The notes under the pieces: generated by a model
Seen by the model: the letters and a program-made list of their open reading frames with translations, nothing else
Told to the model about the DNA's origin: nothing
Database searches by the model: none
From: Hymenobacter sp. YC55
GTDB lineage: Bacteria; Bacteroidota; Bacteroidia; Cytophagales; Hymenobacteraceae
Assembly: GCF_029433095.1 (NCBI RefSeq)
Contig: NZ_JARNTX010000002.1
Span: forward strand, 1,054,001-1,118,000
DNA length: 64,000 bases
Reading direction: 5' to 3'
Program-made: the position numbers and the translations under genes
Shown: piece after piece, positions 26,920-35,513 of the stretch
Layout: the number at the start of each line of letters is the position of its first letter
How positions within the stretch are numbered: the stretch's first letter is position 1

Positions 26920-27606
26920 TTAGGTGGTCGGCAAGGCCGCTACAGATACTTCAACGGGCAAAAAGGACTTGATCAGCTCGATAACTTCAGTCGGTGTTTT
27001 GGCATCGTCGAGGCCATCGGCACCTACCGTAGACGCGAAAGAATCGGACTGCAATATCTCGTGGACCAAAGCGGCGTGCCGGGCTTCTACCGAAGCAAGC
27101 TTGCCTAAAGCCAGCAAGTTAGACGTCACGACCAGCAGCTTTCCGGCTCCATTATAAGCTGCTACGCCAATGTCTTCGAGTTGCCGGGCTGCCGTCCAAA
27201 CTCCTACGCGGGTGGTAAGCGTGAGAGAAGAAAAGTTAAATTCCAATGGTGCAGCAAGGCTAACATCGTAAGCTTTGCTACCTAAAAGAGCCTTGAGATA
27301 CTCGCGGTGAATAAGCTCATGGTCACGCAAATCGGTGAGGTAAGCTAATTCGCCCGGCAATAAATCGGCAGGAGGAGAAGCCACCACTTTCTGATAGAAA
27401 GCTGCTTCTAGTTGCTCCAGCAGATAGGCATAGTTGAGGACCCCATCGTCGATAGGCTGGCGAGTAGTGGTATCGAAGCCGTTAAAAGCTATTACATTAT
27501 TCACAACGGGAGTAGCCGGTTCCTCATCATCTTTACAGCCCGCCAGCACGAGTGTCGAGGTGGCGAGGGTAGCACCAGCTGCCCGAAAGAAAGAACGCCG
27601 CTGCAT
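26920..27606 (-). CDS. Tat-type ferritin-like lipoprotein (cassette 2, first gene)
   Basis: A 228 aa ferritin-like protein. The N-terminus QRRSFFRAAG is a twin-arginine signal, followed by a lipobox LAGC (Cys near 23), so it should be exported folded and lipid-anchored. Helices carry YLLEQLEAAFY, DHELIHREYL, ARQLEDIGVAAY and SVEARHAALV, giving the Glu/His set expected of a ferritin-like di-metal site. I chose the ATG at 27606 because it places the Tat motif at the N-terminus. Paralogue of 28694-29419. Confidence 0.88.
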   Translation of the reverse strand: MQRRSFFRAAGATLATSTLVLAGCKDDEEPATPVVNNVIAFNGFDTTTRQPIDDGVLNYAYLLEQLEAAFYQKVVASPPADLLPGELAYLTDLRDHELIHREYLKALLGSKAYDVSLAAPLEFNFSSLTLTTRVGVWTAARQLEDIGVAAYNGAGKLLVVTSNLLALGKLASVEARHAALVHEILQSDSFASTVGADGLDDAKTPTEVIELIKSFLPVEVSVAALPTT

Positions 27607-27683
27607 AGCACGCGCTAGAAAAAAGGTTGACATAAGCAGATAATCACAAAGCAACGCCGCAGCAAACTCGGCTTGGAAGTAGG

Positions 27684-27691
27684 CAAAGGTA
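27684..27691 (-). promoter_or_regulatory. -7 element for ferritin-like cassette 2
   Basis: Minus strand TACCTTTG, an exact TAnnTTTG match 78 nt before the ATG at 27606, downstream of the cassette 1 terminator. It suggests independent expression. Confidence 0.55.
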
Positions 27692-27734
27692 ACTCCTTAT
27701 AGTGGGATGCTCTAACAAGCATTTAGGTTGCATG

Positions 27735-27768
27735 AAAAAGGCGTCTCCAATTCTGGAGACGCCTTTTT
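27735..27768 (-). terminator. Terminator of ferritin-like cassette 1
   Basis: AAAAAGGCGTCTCCA (27735-27749) pairs perfectly with TGGAGACGCCTTTTT (27754-27768); it separates the two cassettes. Confidence 0.88.
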
Positions 27769-27792
27769 TAAAGCTAATAAGTTGCTGTAAAC

Positions 27793-28662
27793 TTAGAACT
27801 TCACTACCGAACTAGCAATGTTGGTAACAGTCGTGCTATCAAGAGCCTCGTCGAAAGCCGCGCTTACATCTTCAGCAGTATAGGTTTTGCCACCTACTGA
27901 GGTAAGCGTAAGACCACCTTGCATTAAGTTGCTTTCAGCAGGGAAGGTAGCTACTGGGTTGCCGGCGCCATATACTGGTGCAGGAGCCCCGTTAGGTTCA
28001 GCATTGATTACCCAAGGAAAAATGTTCGTCTGGTTGCCAGCAGTAGCACCCCGGCGCATAACGCGAATGTGTGCGGCGTGACGAGCTTCTACCGAGTGAA
28101 TCTGTAGTGCGGTTTGCAGTAAATTGACAGCATTGCCACCAACCATTGGGTTCAGCGTAGGATCAATATTGCCCGCCTGACCTTTGTAGGCTCGTACGCC
28201 AGTGTCTTCAAATGCCTGTGCGAACGTCAGGAAAGAGGCGTAAGTGGCGAAGGCCGTACCGAAATCAAAGCCGTTGGCTGGAGCAGGGGCTGCATTGGTA
28301 CCAAGTGCAGCAGTCAACAAATTCACGTGCGCTAGCTCGTGGCCGCGAATAGTCTCAATGGCCGTTCTAGCAACACCGGTGAGGGGAGCCGTCAGGGTAG
28401 CTGCTTTCAGTGCCTGATCATAAAAACTGTATTCCAAGCGCTCCAGAAGCAGCGCATAGTTGAATACTTCATTTACGTTGTTCAGAGTGTTCTGGCCTAC
28501 AGCCTTGTTGAAGGCCGAACCAATGGCAATAGGAGCAGAAGCTAGAGCCAGCTTTTTGCCGAAGTTGCCTAGTGCAGTGAAGGCGCTACGGCGATGCGTG
28601 AGGCGGTCCATGATTTCAGGATCCACCTTTTCCAACTCGGAAATTATATTAAACAGGTTCAT
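27793..28662 (-). CDS. Ferritin-like domain protein (cassette 1, second gene)
   Basis: A 289 aa ferritin-like protein. Near the N-terminus HRRSAFTALGNFG (about 23-35) looks like a Tat signal embedded after a short helix. Bundle helices contain LLLERLEYSFY, IRGHELAHVNLL, QAFEDTGVRAYK and HSVEARHAAHIR, so the Glu/His set is complete, unlike its paralogue at 26039. Related plant and bacterial proteins are linked to desiccation or oxidative stress; the role here is inferred only. Confidence 0.87.
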   Translation of the reverse strand: MNLFNIISELEKVDPEIMDRLTHRRSAFTALGNFGKKLALASAPIAIGSAFNKAVGQNTLNNVNEVFNYALLLERLEYSFYDQALKAATLTAPLTGVARTAIETIRGHELAHVNLLTAALGTNAAPAPANGFDFGTAFATYASFLTFAQAFEDTGVRAYKGQAGNIDPTLNPMVGGNAVNLLQTALQIHSVEARHAAHIRVMRRGATAGNQTNIFPWVINAEPNGAPAPVYGAGNPVATFPAESNLMQGGLTLTSVGGKTYTAEDVSAAFDEALDSTTVTNIASSVVKF

Positions 28663-28693
28663 AGGAAAGAGAAGTCAGTTGTGAGAAGGTGGA

Positions 28694-29419
28694 TTACTTG
28701 CCGACGTTGTCGCCGTTGATTTTTTCCTTGATGTAGGTTTGTGCTGCTGTCAGCACGGTTGGTACATCGAGGGCCTGATCGAGGCCGGCCGCGTTAACTA
28801 CATCGTTGCCCGCGAAACTGCCGGGCGTAATTAGGTCGCGGATATAGGCCGCGTGGCGGGCTTCCACAGACACAATCTTGCCGGCTAGCAGCAGGTAGCC
28901 CTTGTCCTTGATGAGTTTGCCAGCGCCGTTGTAAGCACCTACACCCAAATCTTCGAAGGTTTTGGCAGCACCTAGCACCGAAGCCCGATCGTTAAAGTTG
29001 ATTTTCGAGAAATCAGGAGTCAGACCTGGGATAACCATGGAAGGAGCAACGGCAGTAATAGCTGCTTTGAAGAATTCGCGGTGAATTTCTTCGTGTTTAG
29101 CAATGGCGGTTAGCGCAGCCTTTTCGTCGGCGGGCATGCTAGCGTAAGGGGTAGCAACAATCTGGGCGTAGAAAGCGGCCTCTAATTGCTCTAGAGCATA
29201 GGCGTAGTTCAGTACGCCTACATCACCAGAACCCAGACTAACAGTGCCAGCGGGCATACCACCGCCACCATTGTCGTCATCATCGCAGCCAGACAGGAGC
29301 AGAGCAGTAGCACCGGCAGTAGCACCAGCATACATGAAGAACGAGCGACGCTTGATGGGAACGTAAAGCGGCTTGGCAAACTCTGCCTCGTCGCCGCCCT
29401 TTTTGAGATTGTTGGACAT
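28694..29419 (-). CDS. Tat-type ferritin-like lipoprotein (cassette 1, first gene)
   Basis: A 241 aa ferritin-like protein with KRRSFFMYAG (Tat motif, about 23-32) and lipobox LLSGC (Cys near 45). Bundle helices include YALEQLEAAFY, KHEEIHREFF, KTFEDLGVGAY and SVEARHAAYI. It lies 31 bp upstream of its partner. It probably sits as a lipoprotein in the cell envelope; Asp-rich DDDDNGGGG follows the lipid Cys. Upstream gap to batD (about 295 bp) shows no exact promoter match on this strand. Confidence 0.88.
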   Translation of the reverse strand: MSNNLKKGGDEAEFAKPLYVPIKRRSFFMYAGATAGATALLLSGCDDDDNGGGGMPAGTVSLGSGDVGVLNYAYALEQLEAAFYAQIVATPYASMPADEKAALTAIAKHEEIHREFFKAAITAVAPSMVIPGLTPDFSKINFNDRASVLGAAKTFEDLGVGAYNGAGKLIKDKGYLLLAGKIVSVEARHAAYIRDLITPGSFAGNDVVNAAGLDQALDVPTVLTAAQTYIKEKINGDNVGK

Positions 29420-29687
29420 GTGATGGAATGATTTGGGTAAAGGAAAATTTTGGCAAACAAAGCTCCCTGCACAGCTCTTTTGGGGCTGTGTATTGTAAAA
29501 TTTCGGGAAAGACTATGTGGTATTTGGAAGGCACTTACGCGGCCCGAGCGAGTGCGGATTGCCCATAGCCAGAATTTTATTGCCGGGCTTGTTGAACGAG
29601 GAACCTCAACCGTGCCATAGTTGAGCTTGCTGATTGGCAGAAGCGGTTTCCAAAAACGCGTTTTCGGCTTGGAAAAGGCTTTTTGCG

Positions 29688-29695
29688 TAGCTTTG
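29688..29695 (+). promoter_or_regulatory. Promoter of batD
   Basis: TAGCTTTG is an exact TAnnTTTG match, with a TTG 16 bp upstream (29669-29671) and the ATG 20 bp downstream. Confidence 0.65.
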
Positions 29696-29714
29696 AATTG
29701 CTACCACCCGCTTT

Positions 29715-31217
29715 ATGCTGCGTCTACTTTTTAGCTTATTTTTTTTTGCTTGTTGCTGGGTTGTGCCGCCGTCAAGTTGGGCGCAGCAGCCCGCCAAGCC
29801 GCCGGTGGCAGCGCCAGGGGCACAAGCAGAGCTGGAATTAGGGCCGGCAGTGCTGCCAGTTACCGAGTATTTCACTATCAGCTTTCATCTGCGTGGGGCA
29901 GCCCTAGAGCGTTACTCCGCCTTCCCCGATCTGGAAGGCTTCAAGAAAAGCGGTAAGTCGAGCACCACAACCACCCGGATAGTAGAAGGCCAAACCACCA
30001 CCGAACTGACCATCACTCAACGCTACGCGGCCTACGCCGAGGGCGAGGTTGTGGTAAAGCCATTCACGATGACCGTCAACGGGCTGACAGTGCGCTCCAA
30101 CGGGCTGACGGTGCGGGTAGGACCCGCGCCAACGGCCGGAGCCGGCACAGCGCCGCCAGCAGGTGGCGGTTTGCAAGGCATCGGCTTGCTTGATAACCTG
30201 TTTGGCAAACCAAAGCCGCAAGAATATGTAGAGCCGAAAGACAATGCGTTTCTGGCCTTGGTGCCCGACAAAACCAGCGTTTTTGTAGGCGAAGGCGTGC
30301 ACATAGGACTGTACTTCTATCTTACGCCTGCCGACCAAGGCTTACTCGACTTCTACAATTTCGCCGGCCAGCTTCCTGACATCTTGCAGCAGTTGCGGCA
30401 ACACACGGCTTGGGAAGAGCCCTTCAACGAGCAAGAAATAGTGCCGGAGTCGGTGACGATGGGCGGCAAGCCCTTTTTGCGCTACCGCCTCTACGAAGCC
30501 GAATATTATCCGCTCAACGCCGAGCCTCTGGTGTTTCCGGTTGTGGCGCTACGCATGGTGAAATACCGACTGGCAAAAAATCCCGCCGAGGGTCTCGACA
30601 ACCGCCTCGAAGGCTACAAAACCTACCTTACTACCACCCGCACCATTCGGGTGAAACCGCTGCCGCCCCATCCGCTGCGCGACTTGGTACCCGTGGGCCA
30701 TTACCAACTGCGCGAAGCCGTCAACCAAACCACGTTTCGGACCGGGCAAGCCTTTACCTACAGTTTCGGGGTGGAAGGCGAAGGCAATCTGGCGGCGGTT
30801 AGTGCGCCGGTTGTGCCGCCTAAGCCGGGCCTGGAAGTGTACGGCCCCGATGTGCAGCAAGAGCTAACTCGGCAAGGCGGCCGAGTAGGCGGGCGTAAGG
30901 TGTTTACATATCGGTTGGTAGCTCGCCAGCCCGGCAGATTGCAGCTCGACAGCTTGTTGAACCTAGTGTTCTTCGATCCTACTATTGGCCGCTATGATAC
31001 GCTGCATGCGGAATTGACACCCGTTGTTCGGGGGCCAGTGCGCAATGCCAGCACTTTCCGTGCCCCCTCCGACGACCCGTTCTACCAGAACGTGCTTTTC
31101 GACGCTAACAACACCCTACAGCCACTAGACGCCTACGACGATGTGCGCCGCTACGCCAACTATATCTTGGTCGTCCTGCTCGGGGTGGCGGTCTGGGGCT
31201 GGTGGCGGAAGAAGTGA
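29715..31217 (+). CDS. batD: BatD family protein
   Basis: A 500 aa exported protein: signal peptide (cleavage near SWA-QQ), several beta-sandwich modules, and one C-terminal membrane helix (about 478-496) followed by WWRKK. This is the BatD layout from the Bacteroides aerotolerance (bat) operon, thought to act in the envelope with MoxR and von Willebrand proteins. The other bat genes are not adjacent; aroC follows with its own promoter. Confidence 0.9.
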   Translation: MLRLLFSLFFFACCWVVPPSSWAQQPAKPPVAAPGAQAELELGPAVLPVTEYFTISFHLRGAALERYSAFPDLEGFKKSGKSSTTTTRIVEGQTTTELTITQRYAAYAEGEVVVKPFTMTVNGLTVRSNGLTVRVGPAPTAGAGTAPPAGGGLQGIGLLDNLFGKPKPQEYVEPKDNAFLALVPDKTSVFVGEGVHIGLYFYLTPADQGLLDFYNFAGQLPDILQQLRQHTAWEEPFNEQEIVPESVTMGGKPFLRYRLYEAEYYPLNAEPLVFPVVALRMVKYRLAKNPAEGLDNRLEGYKTYLTTTRTIRVKPLPPHPLRDLVPVGHYQLREAVNQTTFRTGQAFTYSFGVEGEGNLAAVSAPVVPPKPGLEVYGPDVQQELTRQGGRVGGRKVFTYRLVARQPGRLQLDSLLNLVFFDPTIGRYDTLHAELTPVVRGPVRNASTFRAPSDDPFYQNVLFDANNTLQPLDAYDDVRRYANYILVVLLGVAVWGWWRKK

Positions 31218-31254
31218 AATTGTGAGATGGTGAACTTGTGAATAGATGTTCTGG

Positions 31255-31262
31255 TAGCTTTG
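31255..31262 (+). promoter_or_regulatory. Promoter of aroC
   Basis: TAGCTTTG, exact TAnnTTTG, with TTG at 31236-31238 (16 bp spacer, the same as the batD promoter). Confidence 0.65.
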
Positions 31263-31308
31263 CCTTTCCAAATAGCAACTCACCGTTACACCAATTCACT
31301 AGCGCCTC

Positions 31309-32394
31309 ATGTCTAATTCCTTCGGTACGCTGTTTCGCATTACCACTTTCGGCGAGTCGCATGGGCCGGGCATTGGCGTGATAGTGGATGGCTGCCCGGC
31401 AGGGCTGGCGGTAGAAGCCACCGATATTCAGGCGGCGCTGGACCGGCGCCGGCCCGGCCAAAGCGACCTGACCACGCCCCGCAAGGAAGCCGACCAAGTG
31501 GAAATTCAGTCGGGTATTTTCGGGGGCTACACCACGGGCACACCCATTAGCCTCTTTATCCGCAACCAGGATCAGGCCAGCCACGACTACTCGCACATCG
31601 AGCATGCCTACCGCCCCTCACATGCCGACTACACCTACGACCAGAAATACGGCCGCCGCGACTACCGCGGCGGTGGCCGCAGTTCGGCCCGCGAAACGGC
31701 GGCCCGCGTAGCAGCCGGCGCCATAGCCGACAAATTTTTAGCACACTACGGCATCGTGGTACGAAGCTACGTGTCGCAGGTAGGAGCAGTGCAAGTGCCG
31801 GTCGGCTACGAACAGCTCGACCTGGCCCTTATCGACAGCAACCCCGTCCGCTGCCCGCACCCTGAAACCGCCGAGCGCATGGCCGACCTTATCCGCCAAA
31901 CCCGCGACCGGCACGATACGGTGGGTGGCCTCGTAACAGGGGTTGTCACCGGGGTGCCAGCGGGCCTCGGGGAGCCAGTGTTCGATAAGTTGCATTCCGA
32001 GCTTGGGCGGGCCATGTTGGGTATCAACGCCGTGAAAGGCTTCGAGTACGGGTCCGGTTTCGCGGGCACGCTGCTGTTTGGTTCCGAGCACAACGACACC
32101 TTCTACACCGACGAAGCTGGCGCAGTGCGCACTCGCACCAACCACTCGGGCGGCATTCAGGGCGGCATTAGCAACGGACAGGATATTTATTTCCGCGTTG
32201 CGTTCAAGCCCGTTGCCACCATCTTGCAGCCTCAGCAAACCCTCAATGACCAGAACGAGGAAATCACGCTGGCTGGCCGGGGCCGCCACGACCCTTGCGT
32301 GCTGCCGCGCGCTGTGCCTATCGTTGATGCCATGACCAGCCTCGTGCTGGCCGATATGCTGTTGCGGGCCCGGGCAAATAGAGTAACCGAGTAA
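31309..32394 (+). CDS. aroC: Chorismate synthase
   Basis: AroC converts EPSP to chorismate with reduced FMN, the last step of the shikimate pathway. The 361 aa protein has the signature GESHGPGIG near residue 16, the segment RRDYRGGGRSSARET near 116-130, and GLGEPVFDKL later; all are conserved in full-length chorismate synthases. Cytosolic. Neighbouring genes are unrelated. Confidence 0.97.
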   Translation: MSNSFGTLFRITTFGESHGPGIGVIVDGCPAGLAVEATDIQAALDRRRPGQSDLTTPRKEADQVEIQSGIFGGYTTGTPISLFIRNQDQASHDYSHIEHAYRPSHADYTYDQKYGRRDYRGGGRSSARETAARVAAGAIADKFLAHYGIVVRSYVSQVGAVQVPVGYEQLDLALIDSNPVRCPHPETAERMADLIRQTRDRHDTVGGLVTGVVTGVPAGLGEPVFDKLHSELGRAMLGINAVKGFEYGSGFAGTLLFGSEHNDTFYTDEAGAVRTRTNHSGGIQGGISNGQDIYFRVAFKPVATILQPQQTLNDQNEEITLAGRGRHDPCVLPRAVPIVDAMTSLVLADMLLRARANRVTE

Positions 32395-32402
32395 ACGAGT
32401 AG

Positions 32403-32486
32403 CGGAGTAAGGCGCTAGTGCGTGGTGCCGTTGTTAGCTCGATGCACCGCGGCTTTCAGGGTCTAAAGTCCTTTACCCTTACTCCG
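32403..32486. terminator. Dyad between aroC and the convergent membrane protein gene
   Basis: CGGAGTAAGG (32403-32412) and CCTTACTCCG (32477-32486) are perfect complements; an inner GTGGTGC/GCACCGC pairing shortens the loop. It probably acts as a two-way terminator. Confidence 0.45.
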
Positions 32487-32494
32487 TTATTCAA

Positions 32495-33853
32495 TTACTC
32501 CTCCAACGGCGGTTCGGGGGTTATCCAGCTATAAGGTTGAAGGGTGCGCGGCTGCGCTGCCAGGTTGACGGTGGGCGCTACAATAGGACGAACAGGGCGC
32601 CGGTTGAGCTGCACGTAAGAATCTGCGTAGACTGCCACCGGGCCAAGGCCACGCTGGGCGTACTGGTCGGCCAGAAAATGCGCGAATTGCAAAATACAGT
32701 CGGGCTGCCCGATTAGCTTGCTGTATTGGCGGGGCGTCAGATAAGTCGTGGGGGCTACTATTTCGGTGCGGCCATCGGGCAGCACCACCCGGTAGGTAAT
32801 AGAGCCGGTCTTGCTGCGTAGCATCATGTGCCAGGCAAAATGGTGACCTTCTTCGGTCCAGTGCACATCACCCCGGTACAGGAAATGCCGGAGCGGCACT
32901 AGCACCTGCACCACCGCATACACGCCAAGGGCGGTCAGCAAAACGGGCGCATAGCGTGGTTGGGTAGCAGGGGCAAGCGCGGCGGCTGGCGCCGACAGAG
33001 GCACACGAGTGGCTATCCAGCGGCGCAAGCCGGGTGTGTGCCGCGGCCAGGAAGGCGGAAAAAACAAGGCGGCCGTTATGAACAGCGAAAACCACGGGAA
33101 CGTACCCAAGCCGAAAACAAGGACGTTGGAAATGTGGAAAAACGCGGCCGCTGCAAAAGCCCACGGCCGGGTTAGGCGCCATAGAAGCAGAGGCGCTACC
33201 AGCAAGTCAAAGGCCACACCTGCGTAGCTCATTACCCAAGGCGTGATGCTGCTTCCGAGTATGGGCCCAATAATAGGATAATTGGCCTTGGGGGCCAGCC
33301 ACACTATCAGGGGGCGCGCCATAAACCAATCGGCGTTGAGCTTGGCCAAGCCGGCATAGAAGTAGACCACACACATCTGAAACAGCAACAAGTAGCGCGT
33401 CCAGGCGGGAGTAGTGGCCGACGGTGGGACGCGGCCCGCGCGAACATCGGCCGAGGCGGCGCGGTGTGCCGGCGTCAATCCGAGCATGCCTGCCACCAAG
33501 CAGTAGAGGTAGAAGTGGTTGATAAAGCGGGTTTCCTCGGCCAGAAACAGCAGCGTATAGCAAAGCGTCAGGAGCAGGGCCGCCAAGCGGAAGTGCCAGC
33601 CGGCCGCTACAGCTACCCCTGCTGCTATAGCCCCCAGGTGAATAGCAATGATTATGGGCGGCGACCAGTGCGGCAGCCAATCAAAAAACAGGTAAGAGAA
33701 ATGTACCTGTGGCTCTATGTACTCGCGGGTGTAGCCGAGGGCCAGGCTACCGGCCATTTCCAGAGCCAGTAAAACACCAATACCCATACGAGCTACCACT
33801 AGCCAGGCAATATCAATGGGGCGAAATAAAGCGGCAGTAAGACGGGCAAGCAT
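32495..33853 (-). CDS. HTTM / vitamin K-dependent gamma-carboxylase-like membrane protein
   Basis: A 452 aa protein with about 8-10 hydrophobic helices in residues 10-330 and a soluble C-terminal part. The segments YFYAGLAKLNADW, the F-F-H-I-S-N-V-L-V-F-G-L-G-T-F-P-W region and EEGHHFAWHMMLR match bacterial relatives of vertebrate gamma-glutamyl carboxylase. The bacterial substrate is unknown; no carboxylation target is recognised nearby. Confidence 0.82.
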   Translation of the reverse strand: MLARLTAALFRPIDIAWLVVARMGIGVLLALEMAGSLALGYTREYIEPQVHFSYLFFDWLPHWSPPIIIAIHLGAIAAGVAVAAGWHFRLAALLLTLCYTLLFLAEETRFINHFYLYCLVAGMLGLTPAHRAASADVRAGRVPPSATTPAWTRYLLLFQMCVVYFYAGLAKLNADWFMARPLIVWLAPKANYPIIGPILGSSITPWVMSYAGVAFDLLVAPLLLWRLTRPWAFAAAAFFHISNVLVFGLGTFPWFSLFITAALFFPPSWPRHTPGLRRWIATRVPLSAPAAALAPATQPRYAPVLLTALGVYAVVQVLVPLRHFLYRGDVHWTEEGHHFAWHMMLRSKTGSITYRVVLPDGRTEIVAPTTYLTPRQYSKLIGQPDCILQFAHFLADQYAQRGLGPVAVYADSYVQLNRRPVRPIVAPTVNLAAQPRTLQPYSWITPEPPLEE

Positions 33854-33920
33854 ACTGGCAAGATACGGGGGCCAACGCCTGATGGGTTGCCCTTCGCTAT
33901 CTTATCATCGTTGACTTCTC

Positions 33921-33928
33921 TATCTTTG
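33921..33928 (+). promoter_or_regulatory. -7 element for the Nfu gene
   Basis: TATCTTTG, exact TAnnTTTG, 88 nt before the ATG at 34017; a good -33 was not found. Confidence 0.55.
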
Positions 33929-34016
33929 CAACTAATCGCGCCTTGCGCGGTTTTATAGGACAGACCGGTACCGAAACCGGCTGACTTTCTCCCGCTTGTC
34001 TCCAAGTCTTTCAAAC

Positions 34017-34643
34017 ATGGCTGAACAACTCACTGCCCCCGCTGCGCCGGTTTCAATCTACGCCGAAGCCAGCCCCAACCCCGAATCCATGAAGTTCGTG
34101 CTCAACGCCCAGCTGCTTGCTGACGGCGTGAGCGTGGACTACCCCAATCTGGAAGCCGCCGCTAATTCGCCGCTGGCCCAGGAGCTATTCAACTTCGATT
34201 ATGTAGGCCGCGTGTTCATTGCGCAAAATTTCGTGACCATCACCAAGGTTACAGATTTGCAGTGGGCCCAGCTCATCCCCGAGCTGCGCACCTTCCTCAA
34301 GTCGTACATCGAGGCAGCTGGCCCCGTGTTCATCGTTGATCCGGCTGCCGAGCAAAAAGCCGCTCAGCAAGCTGCCGCTACCGGCGACTCGTCGGAAGCC
34401 GATCAGCAAACCAGCCAAAAAATTATCGACCTACTTGACAACTACGTGCGCCCTGCTGTAGAGCAAGACGGCGGTAACATCACCTTCAAGAGCTACCAGG
34501 ACGGCATCGTGACCGTGAATCTGCAAGGCTCCTGCTCGGGTTGCCCATCGGCTACCGTTACGCTGAAGTCAGGCATCGAGAACCTGCTCAAGCGGATGGT
34601 ACCCGAGGTGAAAGAAGTGGTAGCCGAAGGCGTTACCATCTAA
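34017..34643 (+). CDS. Nfu-type iron-sulfur cluster carrier
   Basis: A 208 aa protein with an N-terminal Nfu scaffold domain (SIYAEASPNPESMKF) and a C-terminal NifU-like domain holding the cluster-binding CSGC motif (Cys173 and Cys176). It should carry [4Fe-4S] clusters to target enzymes. The ATG at 34017 (MAEQLTAPAA) starts just before the conserved domain; a frame opening at 33996 adds seven unlikely residues. Confidence 0.93.
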   Translation: MAEQLTAPAAPVSIYAEASPNPESMKFVLNAQLLADGVSVDYPNLEAAANSPLAQELFNFDYVGRVFIAQNFVTITKVTDLQWAQLIPELRTFLKSYIEAAGPVFIVDPAAEQKAAQQAAATGDSSEADQQTSQKIIDLLDNYVRPAVEQDGGNITFKSYQDGIVTVNLQGSCSGCPSATVTLKSGIENLLKRMVPEVKEVVAEGVTI

Positions 34644-34726
34644 CTTTAGCCGGCGGCTCTTTGCCTTACGCTTCCAGCGCTTTTGCCCATGGAAGCCCGG
34701 GAATGAATCTTGCTAGCTTTTTGAAC

Positions 34727-34756
34727 AATGCCTCTACTTTCAAGTAGAGGCATTTT
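34727..34756 (+). terminator. Terminator of the Nfu gene
   Basis: AATGCCTCTACTT (34727-34739) and AAGTAGAGGCATT (34742-34754) pair, followed by a T-run. Confidence 0.88.
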
Positions 34757-34809
34757 TTTGCCCTATATTTCGAGCTCAATGCAGCTTGCCAAGTTCAACC
34801 AGGTTTAAA

Positions 34810-35382
34810 ATGAGTTATTTAATTCAGCACGGTTCTTTTGTTCTTAGACAAAGATATTACGCGCGGTTTCTACATTTTTTTAGAAAACTATGGTTGGGTT
34901 TGCAAGGAATGAAAGTAGGAAAAGGCACGGAGCTTCCGCGCTTACACATCACATGGCCCCACCAAGTAACGCTTGGTGTTAACTGCAAATTAGAGCACGA
35001 TATATATTTTAAATACGACGGTATTTGGCAGCCCGGATCGGCTATAAAAATTGGTAATAACGTTTTTATTGGGTCCGGCTGCGAATTCAATATCAGCGAG
35101 GGGATTACTATTGGTAACGATGCGCTTATTGCCTCGGGCTGCCGGTTTATAGACCATAACCATGGTACTGCCCTCCATGAATTGATGAGGACGCAGGTCG
35201 GTCCTAAGGAAGCTATCAGCATAGAACCCAATGTATGGTTGGGAGTAAATGTGGTAGTGCTGAAAGGGGTAACAATTGGCGAGGGTGCCATAATTGCCGC
35301 CGGCGCAGTAGTAACTAAGTCAGTTGGGGCTAACGAAATTTGGGCGGGAGTACCCGCAAAAAGAATAGGCGAGCGTAAATAA
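34810..35382 (+). CDS. Hexapeptide-repeat acyltransferase
   Basis: A 190 aa left-handed beta-helix enzyme of the maltose/serine acetyltransferase-like group. Repeats such as IKIGNNVFIGSG, ITIGNDALIASG and VWLGVNVVVLKGVTIGEG are clear, with the catalytic His in the RFIDHNH segment (about residue 118). It likely acetylates a sugar of a surface polysaccharide. The ATG at 34810 is preferred to an upstream TTG. The N-terminal part is more AT-rich than the neighbours, hinting at transfer; no polysaccharide cluster is next to it. Confidence 0.88.
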   Translation: MSYLIQHGSFVLRQRYYARFLHFFRKLWLGLQGMKVGKGTELPRLHITWPHQVTLGVNCKLEHDIYFKYDGIWQPGSAIKIGNNVFIGSGCEFNISEGITIGNDALIASGCRFIDHNHGTALHELMRTQVGPKEAISIEPNVWLGVNVVVLKGVTIGEGAIIAAGAVVTKSVGANEIWAGVPAKRIGERK

Positions 35383-35421
35383 TTAGTCGAGCAATAGTTT
35401 GCCGATTTACTTTCAAATACA

Positions 35422-35452
35422 AAAAGGCCGCACCTAGTAGGCGCGGCTTTTT
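35422..35452. terminator. Terminator between the acyltransferase and DUF5777 genes
   Basis: AAAAGGCCGC (35422-35431) pairs with GCGGCTTTTT (35443-35452), with one G-U pair. Confidence 0.7.
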
Positions 35453-35513
35453 CATGACTGTGAGTGAATAGAAAAGTGTGGTGATATATTTCGTGAAGGG
35501 AAAATAAATTCTT

